A DNA stretch of 64,000 bases, from NCBI GenBank assembly GCA_013396755.1, contig VWZF01001682.1, positions 1,905,883 through 1,969,882 of the forward strand, in the 5' to 3' direction. The notes beneath the pieces were generated by a model. That model did no database searches, had not been told where the DNA came from, and worked only from the letters and a program-made list of their open reading frames with translations. This DNA is from Sclerurus mexicanus (lineage: Eukaryota; Chordata; Aves; Passeriformes; Furnariidae). Of the stretch, positions 1-13,200 are shown piece by piece. Position 1 is the stretch's first letter. Every line of letters begins with the position of its first letter. The position numbers were made by a program, and so were the translations under genes.

Positions 1-719
1 AAAACTTTTCTTTTAAAGAATTGGGGGTTGTTTTGTTTTTTTTAAAGTGGGGGGAGAGGGCAAGGCTACAGGTGGGACTTCTGTGAGAAGCTCTGCAGAT
101 GCCAAAGTCAGTGCAGAAGGACGGGGAGGAGGTGCTTCAGGTGCCAGAGTGGAGATTCCCCTGCAGCCCAGGGTGAAGATCACAGTGAGGTAGGCTGTAC
201 CCATAAAGGTGAGTGGTGGAACAGGGACCCACTTGTAGCCCGTGGTGGACCCCACACCAGAGCAGGGAGGAGCTTGAAGGAGGCTGTTATCCTGTGTGAA
301 ACATGTGCTGGAGCAGGCTCCCAGCAGAACCTTTGGACTCATGGAAAGAAAAACCCACACCAGAGGAAGCTCCTGGCAGGACTTGTGACCCCACGGGGGA
401 ACCTATGCTGGAGCAGTCTGATCCTGAAGGACTGCACCCTGTGGAAGGGAGCCACACGGAAACAATTTGTGAAGAACTGCAGCCTGTAAGAATTCACATT
501 GGAGTAGTTCATGGAGGACTGTCTCCTTTGGGAGGGACCCCATACTGGAGCAGGGGAAGAGTTTAAAAGAGTCTTCCCTCTGAGGAGAAAGGAGTAGTGG
601 AGACAATGTGTGACCTTATCTTGATGCATGAAGCTTTCTTTACCCTGTCCAGCTGAGGAGAGAAGTGATAGAGCTGCTTTGGTGGGCCCTTGGCATCCAG
701 CCAGGGTCAACCCACCACA
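1..719 (+). mobile_element. 3' portion of an ERVL-like avian LTR
   Basis: This block is much richer in G+C than the sequence to its right. It contains a run of degenerate units of about 45 bp built round the words GCTGGAGCAG and GAAGGACTGCA, seen at roughly 298-570. It ends with AGGGTCAACCCACCACA at 719, a typical LTR end in CA, after which AT-rich unique sequence begins. I recognise the unit pattern and the 3' end as an avian endogenous retroviral LTR, probably class III (ERVL). The 5' end lies beyond the left edge, so target duplications cannot be tested. Compared with remembered copies, a segment that should hold the polyadenylation region is missing around 605-615. No retroviral gene is present. 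Frames of 70-120 codons here are accidental. The family assignment is from memory and moderately sure. Confidence 0.6.
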
Positions 720-3540
720 GGCACTTTAAAAGCTCCTTACTTTACGACTCAACAGATTCTTTTTATTTACAATCCTTGGAGTCTTGTCCTCTGAAGACTC
801 TTTCCCCTCTGGGAAAGAAGTACTGGTTAAAACATTAAACCCCAGGAAAAATAAGCATTAAACTTGTTCCTGACTGTAGTTCATGTACTCTCAATAGCAA
901 ATGAATGCACAGTAGTTGTGGTTTAGGGGAGAGAGTAGAAAGAGGAAGGAGGTGCCATGCGCTGTGGTAGATTATGGTTATGTTGACTGGTACAATTAAG
1001 ATTTAATTTTTACCAGGTTCTAAAAGACAGACAAATAAAAAGACAAACAGTTCTTCCCAAAAAGAAAAAAAAGAACTTGAAAAAAGAGCTCAAAATAAAA
1101 CCCACCCCAACACAGGGTAAGGATATATTGATGCCACTCCGTGGAGGGTACTGTGGTTATGTGTGCAGTGCAGCATGATATGATTATATTGCATAATGGT
1201 AATACAGCTAGCTGTCATAGAGATGTGATGGGAATGCAGTAATATAAGCTTTATCCATGAAGTGTAGGATTTGTTAGGTCAGGTGCAGATCTATAGTGAG
1301 ATTTTCATGCTAATACATGACTTAGGAGTCAATAACCTCCAGGAGATGCACTTCTCTGCAGTATCTGTGTTGTACTGAGCATGTTCTTGTGGTTCCAAGC
1401 CCTGTCCTAGAAAATATTTGTCTTCAAAAATTATGATTTTCTGTCCAGTTTTCTTAGTTTTGTTTATTCAGTTTTAGTTGTTCCTGTTTACCAATATACC
1501 TTATCTTCAGAAATATACAAGAAGTGTTTACCAAGTCATTTCAGGTTCTTGCTGTCCCCGTCTCTGAGCTTTTGTGAATGAACTGTGACTGAGGGACTGT
1601 ATTAAATAAGTAGATGTAAAATATGATTGAAGCACAAGTGGGGCTTGTATTGAATTAGAAACACAGTGAAATTTTCTTTTCAGCGTCCTATCACGTAGGA
1701 ATGTACTGTTGCTCATATAAATGTGATAAATTGCCTACGCGTAATAAAAAAGTTTCAACTCTTTATGATTGAACATATAAAACCTGATTTCTATAGGAGT
1801 CTTTTGATGACTCTTATATGCTTTTATTACTGCTTTTTAGATATAGTTCATCCTTATATGTTCCTTAAAGCAGTTTTTTTTCTGCTTTTATTCTTAAGTA
1901 TGCTCATGCAATTGTGATGGAAAAGGATCTTCCAAGAGTATTAAATATTTCTTCAGACTTTAAGTGAATTAATAAACCATTTATTAATAACTTTGAGTTG
2001 CTTATGCTTATTGTGCATGATTTTGTGCATATGTTTTTATCTCCCCGAGTTCAAGATTGGATATATGTGAAATAGGTTGCTGGTCAAAAGGTATCAGGCT
2101 AGCAAGCTGCCTGCAGTAAGCAAGCTCCTGCTGGTAGCAAACGTGAAGAAAGGAATTGATTATTCTGTGGTTGACTCTTTTCTTTTAAACTGTATTTTAA
2201 ATGTGTTTCAAGCCAGTCAGAATGGAATGCATGTGCACTTTGGCATCTTGAGCTCTGTCAGCCATTTATAATTACCAGTCACTGGCAGGGTCGTCTGCTC
2301 CACTTTCTCTCGTGCCAGCTCTACCTAGCACACAAAGCTGAAACGGAGGACTGTGTAGCACTACCTCGTTTGAGCTAACGTGGAAGATGTAATTGGCAGG
2401 TAGGATTCTTCTCAATGTGTTCACTTGCTGTAATCTGAAGATTTGCAGCTTCCTTGGGTAAGAAAAGTCTTGCTGTTCATGTAGATGTTGTGGGATTAGT
2501 TTAATTCCAGGCCTGTTAAGATGCAAGTCCTTTTTAATCGGACTTCAAATGGCCGAGTTTAGTTACAAGGCTTATAAAATGTAAAAATCAGTAGTTTTAG
2601 TGCAGTCAGGATGAAGTTCTGTTGAAAGTCCCTCATCTCTAGGAATTCTGCCTTCCCTTGTGAGCAAGGGGCAGTGAGGAGTTTCAATCAGTTTTCCTCT
2701 TCAGTCTGCCAAATCTCATAGGCAGATTCAGTCTTTTAACTTCTCTCTTTATATTGTTTTGTGTCCTGGAAATAGTGTATATCAATGGATCATCTCAGTT
2801 TGGCTTGCCAGTAAATAGCTACTTGCTGCATCGCTACCAACACCCTGCAGGTCTTATGTTGCACTTGGCATTCCACATTATGTGGGCATGTGAGCAATTT
2901 GTGATACAAAGGTTCAAAATGAAAATGTAGCTTGTTACTAACTGAATTTGCTAATACTTAATTGCTTTGGAATACCTGGTCTCCAACTTCTTTCTTCAAA
3001 GCAGGCAGGCCTCCAATAGTTACAGAGCTTTCTGTTGCACAAATTGGATTTTCATTAGTTGTGAAAAGCAATTATTTTGGAGGATATGGATTGTAAACTT
3101 GGGACTAAATTCTTACAGTTCAGCCTGTAATTTTTTGTGGTTTGGTTTGCCTTCTCTAATTGATGATACTTTATTTCCTGCACTGTTAGATGTGTACGAA
3201 GCAGATTTTTATTTGGAATAAAAAAGAGCAAATTCTTACTCTGGAGTTAAATATTTGATTTTGTTCTTAAATGTTTCCCCTATCAAGTGTGTATACTTTT
3301 TTTAGTTATGCTTTTACTTTGCCTTCCACCTTACTGAAAAGACAAATACCCATCCACATCTGCTTATTTAATTTAAAAAAAAAATAAATGCTTAGGGCAC
3401 AAAATGTGCTCGTGACTATCTTTTATCTTTAAACAGAGAAGTCTGTAAAATTTATGGTAAGTAATTCAGACATTGTGATAAATAGAGTATTTCTGCTTTA
3501 ACAGATTTTGTTCAGATATCCTTGGCCAAGCAACAAACTT
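720..3540. other. Unique AT-rich noncoding sequence, no gene seen
   Basis: No frame here exceeds about 85 codons and none resembles a known protein. Short A and T runs are common and CpG is rare, as expected of bird intergenic or intronic DNA. The only distinct part is the CpG-retaining stretch at 2280-2560, listed separately. Confidence 0.6.
2280..2560. promoter_or_regulatory. Candidate conserved noncoding element (CpG-retaining)
   Basis: About seven CpG dinucleotides fall within 280 bp (for example in GGGTCGTC, CTCGTGCC, TAACGTGG, AATCGGAC and GGCCGAG), whereas the surrounding kilobases have very few. It also has a homeodomain-like TAATT core. Retained CpG in a CpG-depleted setting suggests either selective constraint or a young insertion. 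No transposon ends were seen. A role as an enhancer is inference, and the block could equally be an unrecognised repeat. Confidence 0.2.
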
Positions 3541-3690
3541 TTTGATGATTTTACCATTCTGTTTGGGTTTTGGTTTCGGTTTGGTTTTTTGGTTGGTTGT
3601 TTTGTGGGGGGGGGTGTGTGTGTGTGGGGGGGGTGTTTTGTTGTTTTTTTTCTTTTTTTGTTGTTGTTTTGGTGTGTGTTTGTTTTTTTC
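3541..3690. repeat. G/T-rich low-complexity tract
   Basis: The plus strand is almost purely G and T, with a run of nine G at 3606-3614, a short TG repeat, a run of eight G at 3626-3633, and then T runs broken by single G or C. The frames crossing it, such as 3508-3744, encode only F, G, V and W strings and are not genes. It is one of several tracts of this kind in the window. Confidence 0.85.
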
Positions 3691-6600
3691 CTAAAAGGGA
3701 AAAGAAAATATGCAATGTCTGAAGTCAACATTATAAAGAAATAGAAGTTTTCATGGAGGAAAAAAAATTCTTTACAGGCATATGATCCACCTATCTTTTA
3801 AACTTAGTGGCTTAGAAAATTTACTTTACATGAGTAATGTAGGTGTTTTTAACCTCAATGTATTTGGAGACTATATAAATTATATGCATCACTGTAGCCT
3901 GTGTATGTAATGTAAAAAATTAATTTTAACTGCAATTCCAAAATCTATGTACAGATAATTATGTTTATTACATTTTATTGTATTTAAGCTTAGTTTTGTC
4001 CCCCCGTTTGCTTAATGATTAGTTCACTCATCTACACGTAGCATTGAATTTGTGCCTCTGGTTGGTAATGTTAAGATTGTCTTTAAAATGTGCACTTGAA
4101 TTACTACTGCCCTTGGCATAGAAATAAATTGTCTCTGTGAGAGGAAAAAAACAGGAATCCATATGTGGTTTCAGAGCAGTTGATGGCTCTTTTTGAGATA
4201 TATATTTGTGTTCAGAGGTGCAGACCAATGGCCTTTGACAGCTACAAAGAGCAAACCAGAACTTCCATGTCTTTCAGAACTGAAAGCAAAAGAGTGGGAA
4301 TATAGTTGCTAGTTCAATAAAGAGTTTGGGAGATGAAAGAAGGTACACTGGGAATGTACTAGTACTATTAATTTCACAAAGTTTAAACACTGAGTTAGGG
4401 GCTAAGAGCACTTTCTTTTTACAGCTCTACACAGAACTGTCACTATTTGGCAGAGGTGTGTTAAGTAACAATGCAATGGCCTGGATGGTTATCTGAACTG
4501 AGTCCCTTTAGTGACTCACCCATGCAGTCCTAGTACTGAGACTGAATTCAGGTTTACCTTTGAGAATATCTTGATTCATCACCACTCACAGGTGATATTC
4601 TTCTGGTCCTTATGTGTAATTTTAAGTGTTATTTTTAAAATTGTCTACTTCTATTAGAGTGTGAGGGGAAAAAATCAGTATGGCACACATTCTACTTCCC
4701 TAACCCTACTTTAGCTGTGTATATCATGCTCTTCTTCCACACAGGGATAGTCACAGGTGGATGCCACTTGAGTGATTTTAAAATATGTTGGATTTGCATA
4801 GAGTGTATGGAATTGTTGGCTGTGAGATCTTTAATTTTTAATATATAATAAAGTAGGTATCTGTGTCATAGTTCAAGTCTATAATGCAATCTGAAACTCC
4901 AAGTAATTACACCTAGATTTTTTCTGAAATGGATAAACAAGGAAAGATTTAGCAGTGGTTTTCCTTAAGCAATATGGTAAAAGATATTAGTTCTCACACC
5001 TGCTGCATTCCTGGAGGCTTGTCAATGTGGGAGTGTAAGCAGAACTCCATTCTTCCCCTGCCACTCGGTTACCAGGAGACGTGTCCAAAGTTACCAACTT
5101 TGAACAAGTTGAGTTCTGATTTTAATATCAAGGATCTTTTCTGGGATAAGCATCTTTGCAAGGTATCTTATTAATATTCCTGTTCAAGGCAATAAACTGA
5201 TGTTTGCCAGGTACTCCCAAGTGTTTAATTTCCAAGCATCTATTTTAATCTCTAATTAGCACAGTTTTGATGTCATACAGCTCCTATTCAAGCAGAAAGT
5301 TGTTACTTGGAAACAAAGGTTTAAATAAACTAACAAACTGAATTAGAAACGGAAAACATTATTTTACCAGTGGATCGTGCCCAATTTCTAGGCTTTATTC
5401 ATCTCACTTTGTTGGTAAAGACTCATATGTCTTTATATACATTTTAACTACCATCTTTGGCAATGGAACTGGGAGATGAGAGGAAACCAAAGAATTCTGT
5501 TGCAGACACTGCTAATATAAAGAACTAAAGCTATCCTTTCTTAATTCATACAATGAATTAAATCTGAGTTTTTTGATTCACACCATTAGTTAACTCTGTT
5601 AAATGAGAATATTAAAAACAAGCAAACAGAATCACTATACTTTAGGAGACAGACACTGTTTAACTTGCATTCAGGCTTATCATCCTGTACCAGAACATCT
5701 CCTGTTTCAATGACATGGCAAATATAGAAACAGTGATCTTTAATTTCTCTAAGTTGCACAATGTGAATGAATATGACTGAGTAATATTGGGGAAGAAACA
5801 CTGTGCATGATGTGAGTTCTTACATACTGTGCTTTTCAGCCTGTACTAATAATAAAAGATGATTTCACATGTCCTATGTCTTAGAAGATTATTTTCTCAT
5901 AATATTAGCATTTAAAATGGGCAAAATGGGCTTTGACTTTGGAATTTTTTTCTAGTTTTTCTGGTAGTGAAACATATGAAAAAGAAAACAGAGATTTTAA
6001 CTTAAGAAAGAAACATAAAGCTTATTAGCTTTAGTAATTCCAAGTTCATTATAAAATTAATAAATATTTGTTGTTTTGGCTTCTTAACAGGCAATAACTT
6101 TGAACATGCGTTCATTGAGAATATAGATTCCGCAACAAGGAAGTAACAGTAAGTGTTTTATAATTTTTGGTTTGAGTCTTCGATGTTTACGTAAAACATG
6201 TTCTATGAAGCCACTATGACTACCGACTATGGCCAATGCTGAAATGATACATGTAAGTTCCCTGAGTGGATCAGATGGTTCTTGCTCAGAATATTTAGGT
6301 GTCTTTCACAAAAAAGAAAATCAAATTGGAATAAAGGCCTCCATTTCAGATGGCTATAATACCCAGTGTTATAATTGAATGGCATAAATATGTTTTTGAA
6401 ACAATTGTTTTGAAGATATTAAAATTATTAGAAATTAAAATGGAAGAGTTACTATACCTTTACAAGAAGTTTTACCATATTTTAATGGGTGTCAGGAAAC
6501 AAGGAAAGCAGAAAATTATTATGTTAGAAGGAGAATGAATCGGTGTCCTAAACGACTGAACAAAGGTATAAAAGTGGTTCATGACAGGCTATTTTTAGGT

Positions 6601-7854
6601 TATTGCTTTGTGTTTTTGCAGTCGGGGTTAAAAATAGCACTGGCTGTATACTATCAACAATAATTTTAAGAATCCTTCATTGCCTTTCATAAAGACACTA
6701 CTCAATAGTGTTTAAGAGTCTTCATGCAAAGCAACACAATGTAAAATTGCTATGCATGTTAGGGCTTTATATCCTTTGCAAATGGATTTTAAATGTATAC
6801 CTGGTGTACAATTGAATATAAAAGGAAATTCATATAAGTTGCTGTGTTTATTCCCAAGAGGTTGATTTAGTAAGTTTGTCTTTTATTAGCTTCTAGTTTG
6901 CCTTCAGTTTTCATTAGATATTGAATAAGGATTGTTGGAGCAAGACAGGCAGTCTTGCACACAGAAGCAGAATGTGATGCTGCTGGAGGGTTTTTATGAC
7001 CTCAGGACATCATAGCTTGGGGCAATGTCTGATCAAGATCAGAAGATTAAGCCCTGCAGTATTTGGAGGGTCTGTAACAATCAGTGTAGTTACGAAAACT
7101 GTATTATTAAGACTAGTTTTGTTTATTTGTTTTTGAACTTAATACTAAGTCCTTACCTTCTTTTCCTAAACCCATCTATATGGAGGAGTTATCAAAAAAA
7201 AACACCTGTATGAATTATACTTCCCCCTCTACAAGTTGTGGTATAATGAACTGAGATCTAATTAAATCTTTTAATAAAGAGGTATATTGAGTATTCTTAA
7301 ATCAATTTACCTCCAGCAATTTTGGTGTATATATAAGTTGACACAGATGTTACATCATTTTTTTGCTGTTCTTTTAGGTAAAGGGAGTGTTGGTGATCTT
7401 GGTGGAGGGGAATCAGCATTAATTTGCAACATGAAAATCCTGGGCTGAGAAAACACTTTATAAGCTTTCCTGGGTCAATTTCTTTTTATTTTAGGGCTTT
7501 TTTAGTTATTGCGGGTGGTTTGTTATACTTGAAAGCAGTAGAGTATTTCTGTATAAATATTTACATAAATCAGACTGTATCTCTTCTGATCATCCCAAAA
7601 TTTTTTAAACTTTTTCCTCGTGGTATTCCGTGAGGAAAAATGGCTGTACTTCATCACATGATACTATTTTCTGAAATATGACAAGGGTGCCCAGGTTGGG
7701 GGTGGGTTTGGGTTTTGTGTAGTTTGTGCAATTGAAGTGAGACTGGGAGGGCATGCACAGTTGAGTCTTTTCCAAAGAAAGCCCGGGATTTGATTTGTAG
7801 AGAAATCAATAGGAAGAATTGGGCCTTCATTTTAGAGCTTTGTGGTAAACGTGT
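3691..7854. other. Unique AT-rich noncoding sequence, no gene seen
   Basis: Only short, non-homologous frames (60-71 codons) are open. There are no splice-bounded protein-like stretches and no recognisable transposon ends. A near-palindromic double forkhead-type motif occurs at 6184-6198. Confidence 0.6.
6184..6198. promoter_or_regulatory. Near-palindromic forkhead-type motif pair
   Basis: The 15-mer TGTTTACGTAAAACA reads as a TGTTTAC forkhead core on the plus strand, overlapping TGTTTTAC on the minus strand around a central ACGT. Such a motif can arise by chance in AT-rich DNA, and nothing else marks the site as regulatory. Listed only as a visible motif. Confidence 0.15.
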
Positions 7855-7951
7855 TTTGGTTTGTTTGTTTGTTTTGTGGCTTTTTGTGTGTGTGTTTTTT
7901 GTTTGATCTGGTTTTTTGGTTTGTTTTTGGTTTTGTTTTGGTTTTTTTATG
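7855..7951. repeat. G/T-rich low-complexity tract next to an assembly gap
   Basis: The plus strand consists of repeated TTTGTTTG, GGTTTTTTGG and GGTTTTG words, strongly depleted in A and C. It runs directly into the unresolved bases at 7952. The 77-codon frame over it is a composition artefact. Confidence 0.85.
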
Positions 7952-8005
7952 NNNNNNNNNNNNNNNNNNNNNNNNNNNNNNNNNNNNNNNNNNNNNNNNN
8001 NNNNN
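7952..8005. other. Assembly gap (54 N)
   Basis: Fifty-four unresolved bases lie at the right end of a G/T-rich tract. The real length may differ. The likely cause is the low-complexity sequence. Confidence 0.95.
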
Positions 8006-8636
8006 CTTGATACCAGCTTTTAGTTTTTACTGGATAATCTGTTTGTCCCCACATACTATGATATTATTGACCTAACTCTTATCACTTGCTTCTGAACTAA
8101 GCAGTGAAGAAATGTCAAAGAAGAAAATGTCAGCTAGAAGTAGGGGTGATAATTTGTTCCAACATAGAGCCAAATGAATTTTAAAGGTTCACAGGAGTTG
8201 CTCAAGAGACAGTATTTGATCTTGGAGAGGAAGATGTATTTTATGCTTACTCACTTGCAGTTCTATCATTTGAATAAAGAGAGAGGATTGCATTGTTTTC
8301 CTAAATATAATATTGAAATGTGCTTGTTTCACTTCTAGTCAAGAATTAATAAAAAAATTATAACCCTATTATGCAGTATTATTTTGGGTGGCTTAGGAAT
8401 ATTTTTCTAATATCCAGCACACAGACCAATTTTGAGTACATCTATATACCCATGTGCATTTTATCCTGAAAGTTCATCTATTTCATCACATGTTGTTTAA
8501 AGAGGCCTTTTGAGAATTGCTCCACTGACAGGAGGTAACTTTTATTTCCATTTTCTGTGTCCACCTATATTTCTTACCTGTGTGGGAATGCCGTATGGTT
8601 TGAAGAAGGCTAAGAACAGCAGTTGGCCTGTTATCT

Positions 8637-8656
8637 GGCCATCTCTTGAGATGGCC
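8637..8656. other. Perfect 9-bp inverted repeat with 2-nt centre
   Basis: GGCCATCTC, then TT, then GAGATGGCC: nine perfectly complementary bases on each side of a two-base centre. It could extrude as a hairpin or act as a dimer binding site. It lies in a slightly CpG-enriched stretch (8590-8690), so it may belong to a conserved noncoding element. No function is assigned. Confidence 0.6.
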
Positions 8657-10173
8657 GTTCTTACATATACTCGTCGTTTCATTGGAGAAAGCTGATTACC
8701 AGAAGGGATATTTCATTTTCAGTATGTCAGATGGTTTTGATTGATTTAGAAGCCTTATATTTAAATACGAAGGGAAAGCAATCAAAGTCTCTAAAAGGTT
8801 TAGACGCAGCCTTGGAAGTTTGATCAGTAAGAGTATAATATTTAAAAAAAAAAAATTTAAATAAGTGAATTCCCTGTAAAGGGAAACATAAGGGGCAAAA
8901 TTTTGATAGAAGTGTCATTAAAAGGATATAATTTATAATTACTGTGTCATGTTAGTAAAATTAAGTCAACTTTTTTCTTTCCTCTAGTATCTTCTGTGTT
9001 TTGAAGTTGTTAATTCTGATCATTCTAATGGCTGTTGTTACTTTTGTTTGCATGTCCACCTCTCAGTTCTGCTTGTGTGGTTTTTTGATTGGTTTGCTCA
9101 TCTTGAATGAGAGAGGGGAGATAACTTGTATACTATTTTTGTTTGTCTTTTAATAGTATTGATTTGGTTACCAGTAAAAAATTACAAAGATGGTTATTTC
9201 AAGGATGAAGAGCTAACGTTATGAAAATCATGTTGACATGACTGTGCTTCTGCCTTGATTTTGCATCTCTAAAATATTAGGAAACTGAATAATCCATTAG
9301 TGGTTTTCAGAATGCCTTTTCACTCTGTCTTCTGGAGTAGCCCATCTATTGTGATTGTAGAGTTCAAAAGCCTGTTGATACAACCAGGCCCAGAGTGCAG
9401 AAACAGACATCCTTAATTGGAATGCTGCTCTATTTAAATAAAAATGTCCTAAATTTTTGGTAAAGTATGTACTTGTATTTTACTTTCAGATGTAGAATAA
9501 TTGGAGTACTCCAATTCACGTAGATAAGGCTTTTGTAAAGCAGTAACTGAAAAAGAGCCTGTCATGCTATTCAACCAGATGAGCTTTGAAATAAGTTCAT
9601 GATGCTTTTGGATTTGGTGAGTTTAGCCTTTTTTGCATAAAGAAACATTGTTAGTATGAAATCAAAATGATGATGAGTATCTGGGAAACATGCTTTCAAG
9701 GGTTACTTCCACAAATGAGAGTCATAATTTAAAGCCCTTCAACTAGCATAGAACACATTAAACTGGAAGAACAAACAAAAATCGTGTTGGCAGATCAAAG
9801 AAAATGAAAGCATAAAAGATACTCTTAGAAGATCAGTTGGTCTAAATATTAGAATTGTAGTAATATTTTTTGTCTTTTTCTCCTCTATCTTACTGCTTTC
9901 ATGTATACCTTGATTATTTTAGCCACTGGTGGTATGGCTTTCTTCAAAAAGTTGCTCATTTGCTGCAACTTTAAAGGGAAAGTGAGTGTTGAATATTATG
10001 AGAAAAGGCTTATATTCTTGTTTAAGAATAAAGTGTTAGCAGTCTTGGGATAATTAAATTGAATTCTTTTTCTCATAGGAATACAATTTTTAGCTGATTC
10101 TTTTCTATTTTGTTCAGTTAACTCTAGCAAAGGTGAACCAAACATTGAGGACTGTATCTGGCAGGTATAAAAC

Positions 10174-10200
10174 GTGTGTGTGTGTGTATAAATATATATA
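10174..10200. repeat. (TG)n(TA)n microsatellite
   Basis: About eight alternating GT units are followed directly by alternating TA, broken once by AA. A simple dinucleotide repeat, likely polymorphic in length. Confidence 0.85.
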
Positions 10201-13200
10201 AGGCATATGATAGCTGTTGAAAGTGAGATAATATCTTCCTGTTTACCAAGACTGTGTTTTTCACAGATCAGTCACAACTTGCATTCTTGTATGATTAGTA
10301 ACAAAAGATTTCAGGTGCAGGTGCTTCTAGACTACATAGTGACCATCTGTGGTGCGGAGGCTGAATCAGATCTGTCAATGCACAGGCCATTCTTTGCCTC
10401 CTTCTTTTTATTTCTTTGCTTTGAAATTGAACTTCTTGTAAATAAACAGGGAGTGAATGAGATGAATTGTTCTTGCTGCTTGTTCTTTTGTAAGTATTTT
10501 TCACTTTTCATTTGACTGAAGGTAGGTCCACTCTACAAGCAAAATAGTCCCCCATGTAATCACTTCTGTATCTTTTGATGTTCTGATGAGTATGTGTTGA
10601 ACTAGTGATGCAGCTGGCTTTCTGCATGTGGCCCCTTAGTTAGGGACAAATGTCCACTGTAAGAAGACTCTTACTCTGTAAGTAACCAAATAAGCTTAGG
10701 TTTTTAAAGCTGTCTTCCTGGTCACAAAAGAGATGAGAGGTCAGGTTTGAGATTTCAATGTGCCTCTGATTCTGTGTGTTTAGGTCCTGACTAAAGCTTA
10801 GCAGTCTCTACTCTACTAACAAGGGAGCCTTTTCCTAGTTAAGAAAAATGTGATGTTCTATCACAGGTAAATCTGTGTCAAATAGACTGAAATGAAATAT
10901 AATTGATTTGGCTTTTTATCTTGAAATAAAATTAAATTAAGCTACTACAGAGCTTATATACAGGAAATAAAAAAAAATCTTGGTTGGTGACATAGAGTTT
11001 TAGTAGAGATAGGAGGAGGAAAAAGCACGGATCCCTAAATCAAGTATGTGAATAATAATAAAGTCATATTTTGAATGTTCTTACAGTTTTACACATAAAA
11101 TTAATTTGCTATTACAAATTAACTTGTTCTGCTTTAGCATAAAACATTATCTTTGCCTTGCCATAGTAAAGGAGACTCAAATGTATGTTGTTCCATAATG
11201 CAACAACTACGGTGTTGTTCAGTAGTGAAACAGTGGAAACTTTCAAAAGATGTTGTGTGAAGTGCTACATATTGTACCAAAAACACCACTGCTGGCTACA
11301 ATATTGAATGGGACCCAAATGTATTACACTCATAATATTAAGTATAAAATTTGAAAATAACATCAGTTTCTGCTTCCATTACCATGTGCTGATTAACATA
11401 AACGAAAATTTGCCCTAAGAACTGTGAGGTAATTAACACACACACACAAAGTAAATCCAAAAGCAAAAGTCATTTCCAACTCAGAAGAGGCTGTGAATGA
11501 AAATGACTGGTGGGAAGGCACTGAGGCAAGAATGATATATATTTTCTGATACCTACTTCCCGGGCATCTACTTGAGGCCAAAGTGGGGGGGAGAAGATAA
11601 TTTGCTGGGCAAAGCAGACCTTTGATTCACTGCACATGAATATTACCACAGGAAAAAAAAATTAAAAAACATTATTTCAGATTGCTGTAGTAAAAATGCA
11701 TTTAAAATGCTGCCTTCCCTTCTGGAAGCCCTTTGTTAGAATGACAATTATGGGAATGATGCTACAGTGTGTTAGTTGTCATTCCTAATGCTCAACTATT
11801 AGCCACAATGTTGAGTTAAATCATCCGATTTTGATCTCTTCGGATCATCTGACAGTGCTTTCCCTCAAGCATCCCAATAGTGTGTGTCAAATGGATGGAG
11901 AAATTTATCAAATCAAGGTATTGTAAAAGATAACTGACTTGACGTTGTGTAGTACAAAACATGAGATGGGAAGTACAAAATAGTGGCTTTGCCTGGGGAG
12001 ATAGTGCTTGGTTTGCATTGAAGTCCTTAACTTCACTAGGAAGCACAAGTAAATCTCTGCGGTCAGTAGTGGCTGCTTTATTTATTTATTCAAAAACCTA
12101 GTCCAATGGGTGGACTTTTTAGAAACTATTTGTAACTTTGTCCACTGTTAGTAACAGGAACCACTGCTTATGGACCTTTTAAGTGTGGGGGAATTCCCTT
12201 GTTCATAGTATGTAGCCTGATAGCTTTAAAGATAACCTCTGCAAATATTCAGTATGCAGTTTCAGTGATTAGTATTAAATATAGCATATTTCAAAATAAA
12301 TCAGTATAATGCTGCATCAGCTTTTCAAAGAGTCTTCATGATTACTAGGGCCACAGAGGGGAGAATATAGTGCGAAGAAGGTAATTAGAATGACCTTTCA
12401 TTACTGAGCCGGTGAGCGGTACTGGATCTTTGTCCACAAGTAATGTGTTTTTTCTTAAGATGCTGCTTATCAACAGCATATACATGCAGGTATCAATGAA
12501 AGTTAATGTGAATACCTACACATGAATGTAAATTATAAACCAACTATGGCTTGTATTTTACCTGAGCTAATTAATGAAATAATTTTTTTCTTTTAATTAA
12601 AGTTTTTAGCACACTAAAAATGATTTCTATAATATTTCTCAATTGCTAATATGTTTTTATATTGAAGGTACTTTACATCAGACAGTTTGCCTTCCCTAAC
12701 AGTAAATACTATGTTTGAGCTTACACTACAGTAGTATGTATTTAATTTAATAGTGGTTTATAACTTACCTGAACATTTCTGCAGAGGTTGTGCTAGATAC
12801 TAGGTTATCTTTAAAACAGAGTATTAATTGATACATATAACCTCCAAATGCTTGTTTGCTTTTTTGTTTGCATTTTCTTTTTAGAGTTAAGAAATTAAAT
12901 GTCATAAGACAAATAGAAAATTAGACTACAGAATGCTGACCATCTTCTGAAATATATGCAGAGGAACAGTAATTTTAGCTGAGCATCAATTTGTGTTTTC
13001 TTTTTCCGGTATTTCTGCCACTGTAACTATGGTAAACTATCCTGAACTCACTGTAAGATGGTCTAGTCAGAATATGCTGCAATTGTCTTTTAGTACCCTT
13101 GGGACACAAATCTTTAACTTTTGCGACTACATAATTACTGCATCAATGTTTACCCAGGATGTGAAGTCAAAGTATGTTGTATAAAATTGTCTACATAAAA

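Noticed and set aside
3498..3744. Pair of open frames on both strands
   Set aside because: Both are produced by the G/T-rich low-complexity tract.
7685..7712. G-rich cluster as a second G-quadruplex
   Set aside because: The first loop is 10 bases, longer than the usual seven, so the motif rule is not met.
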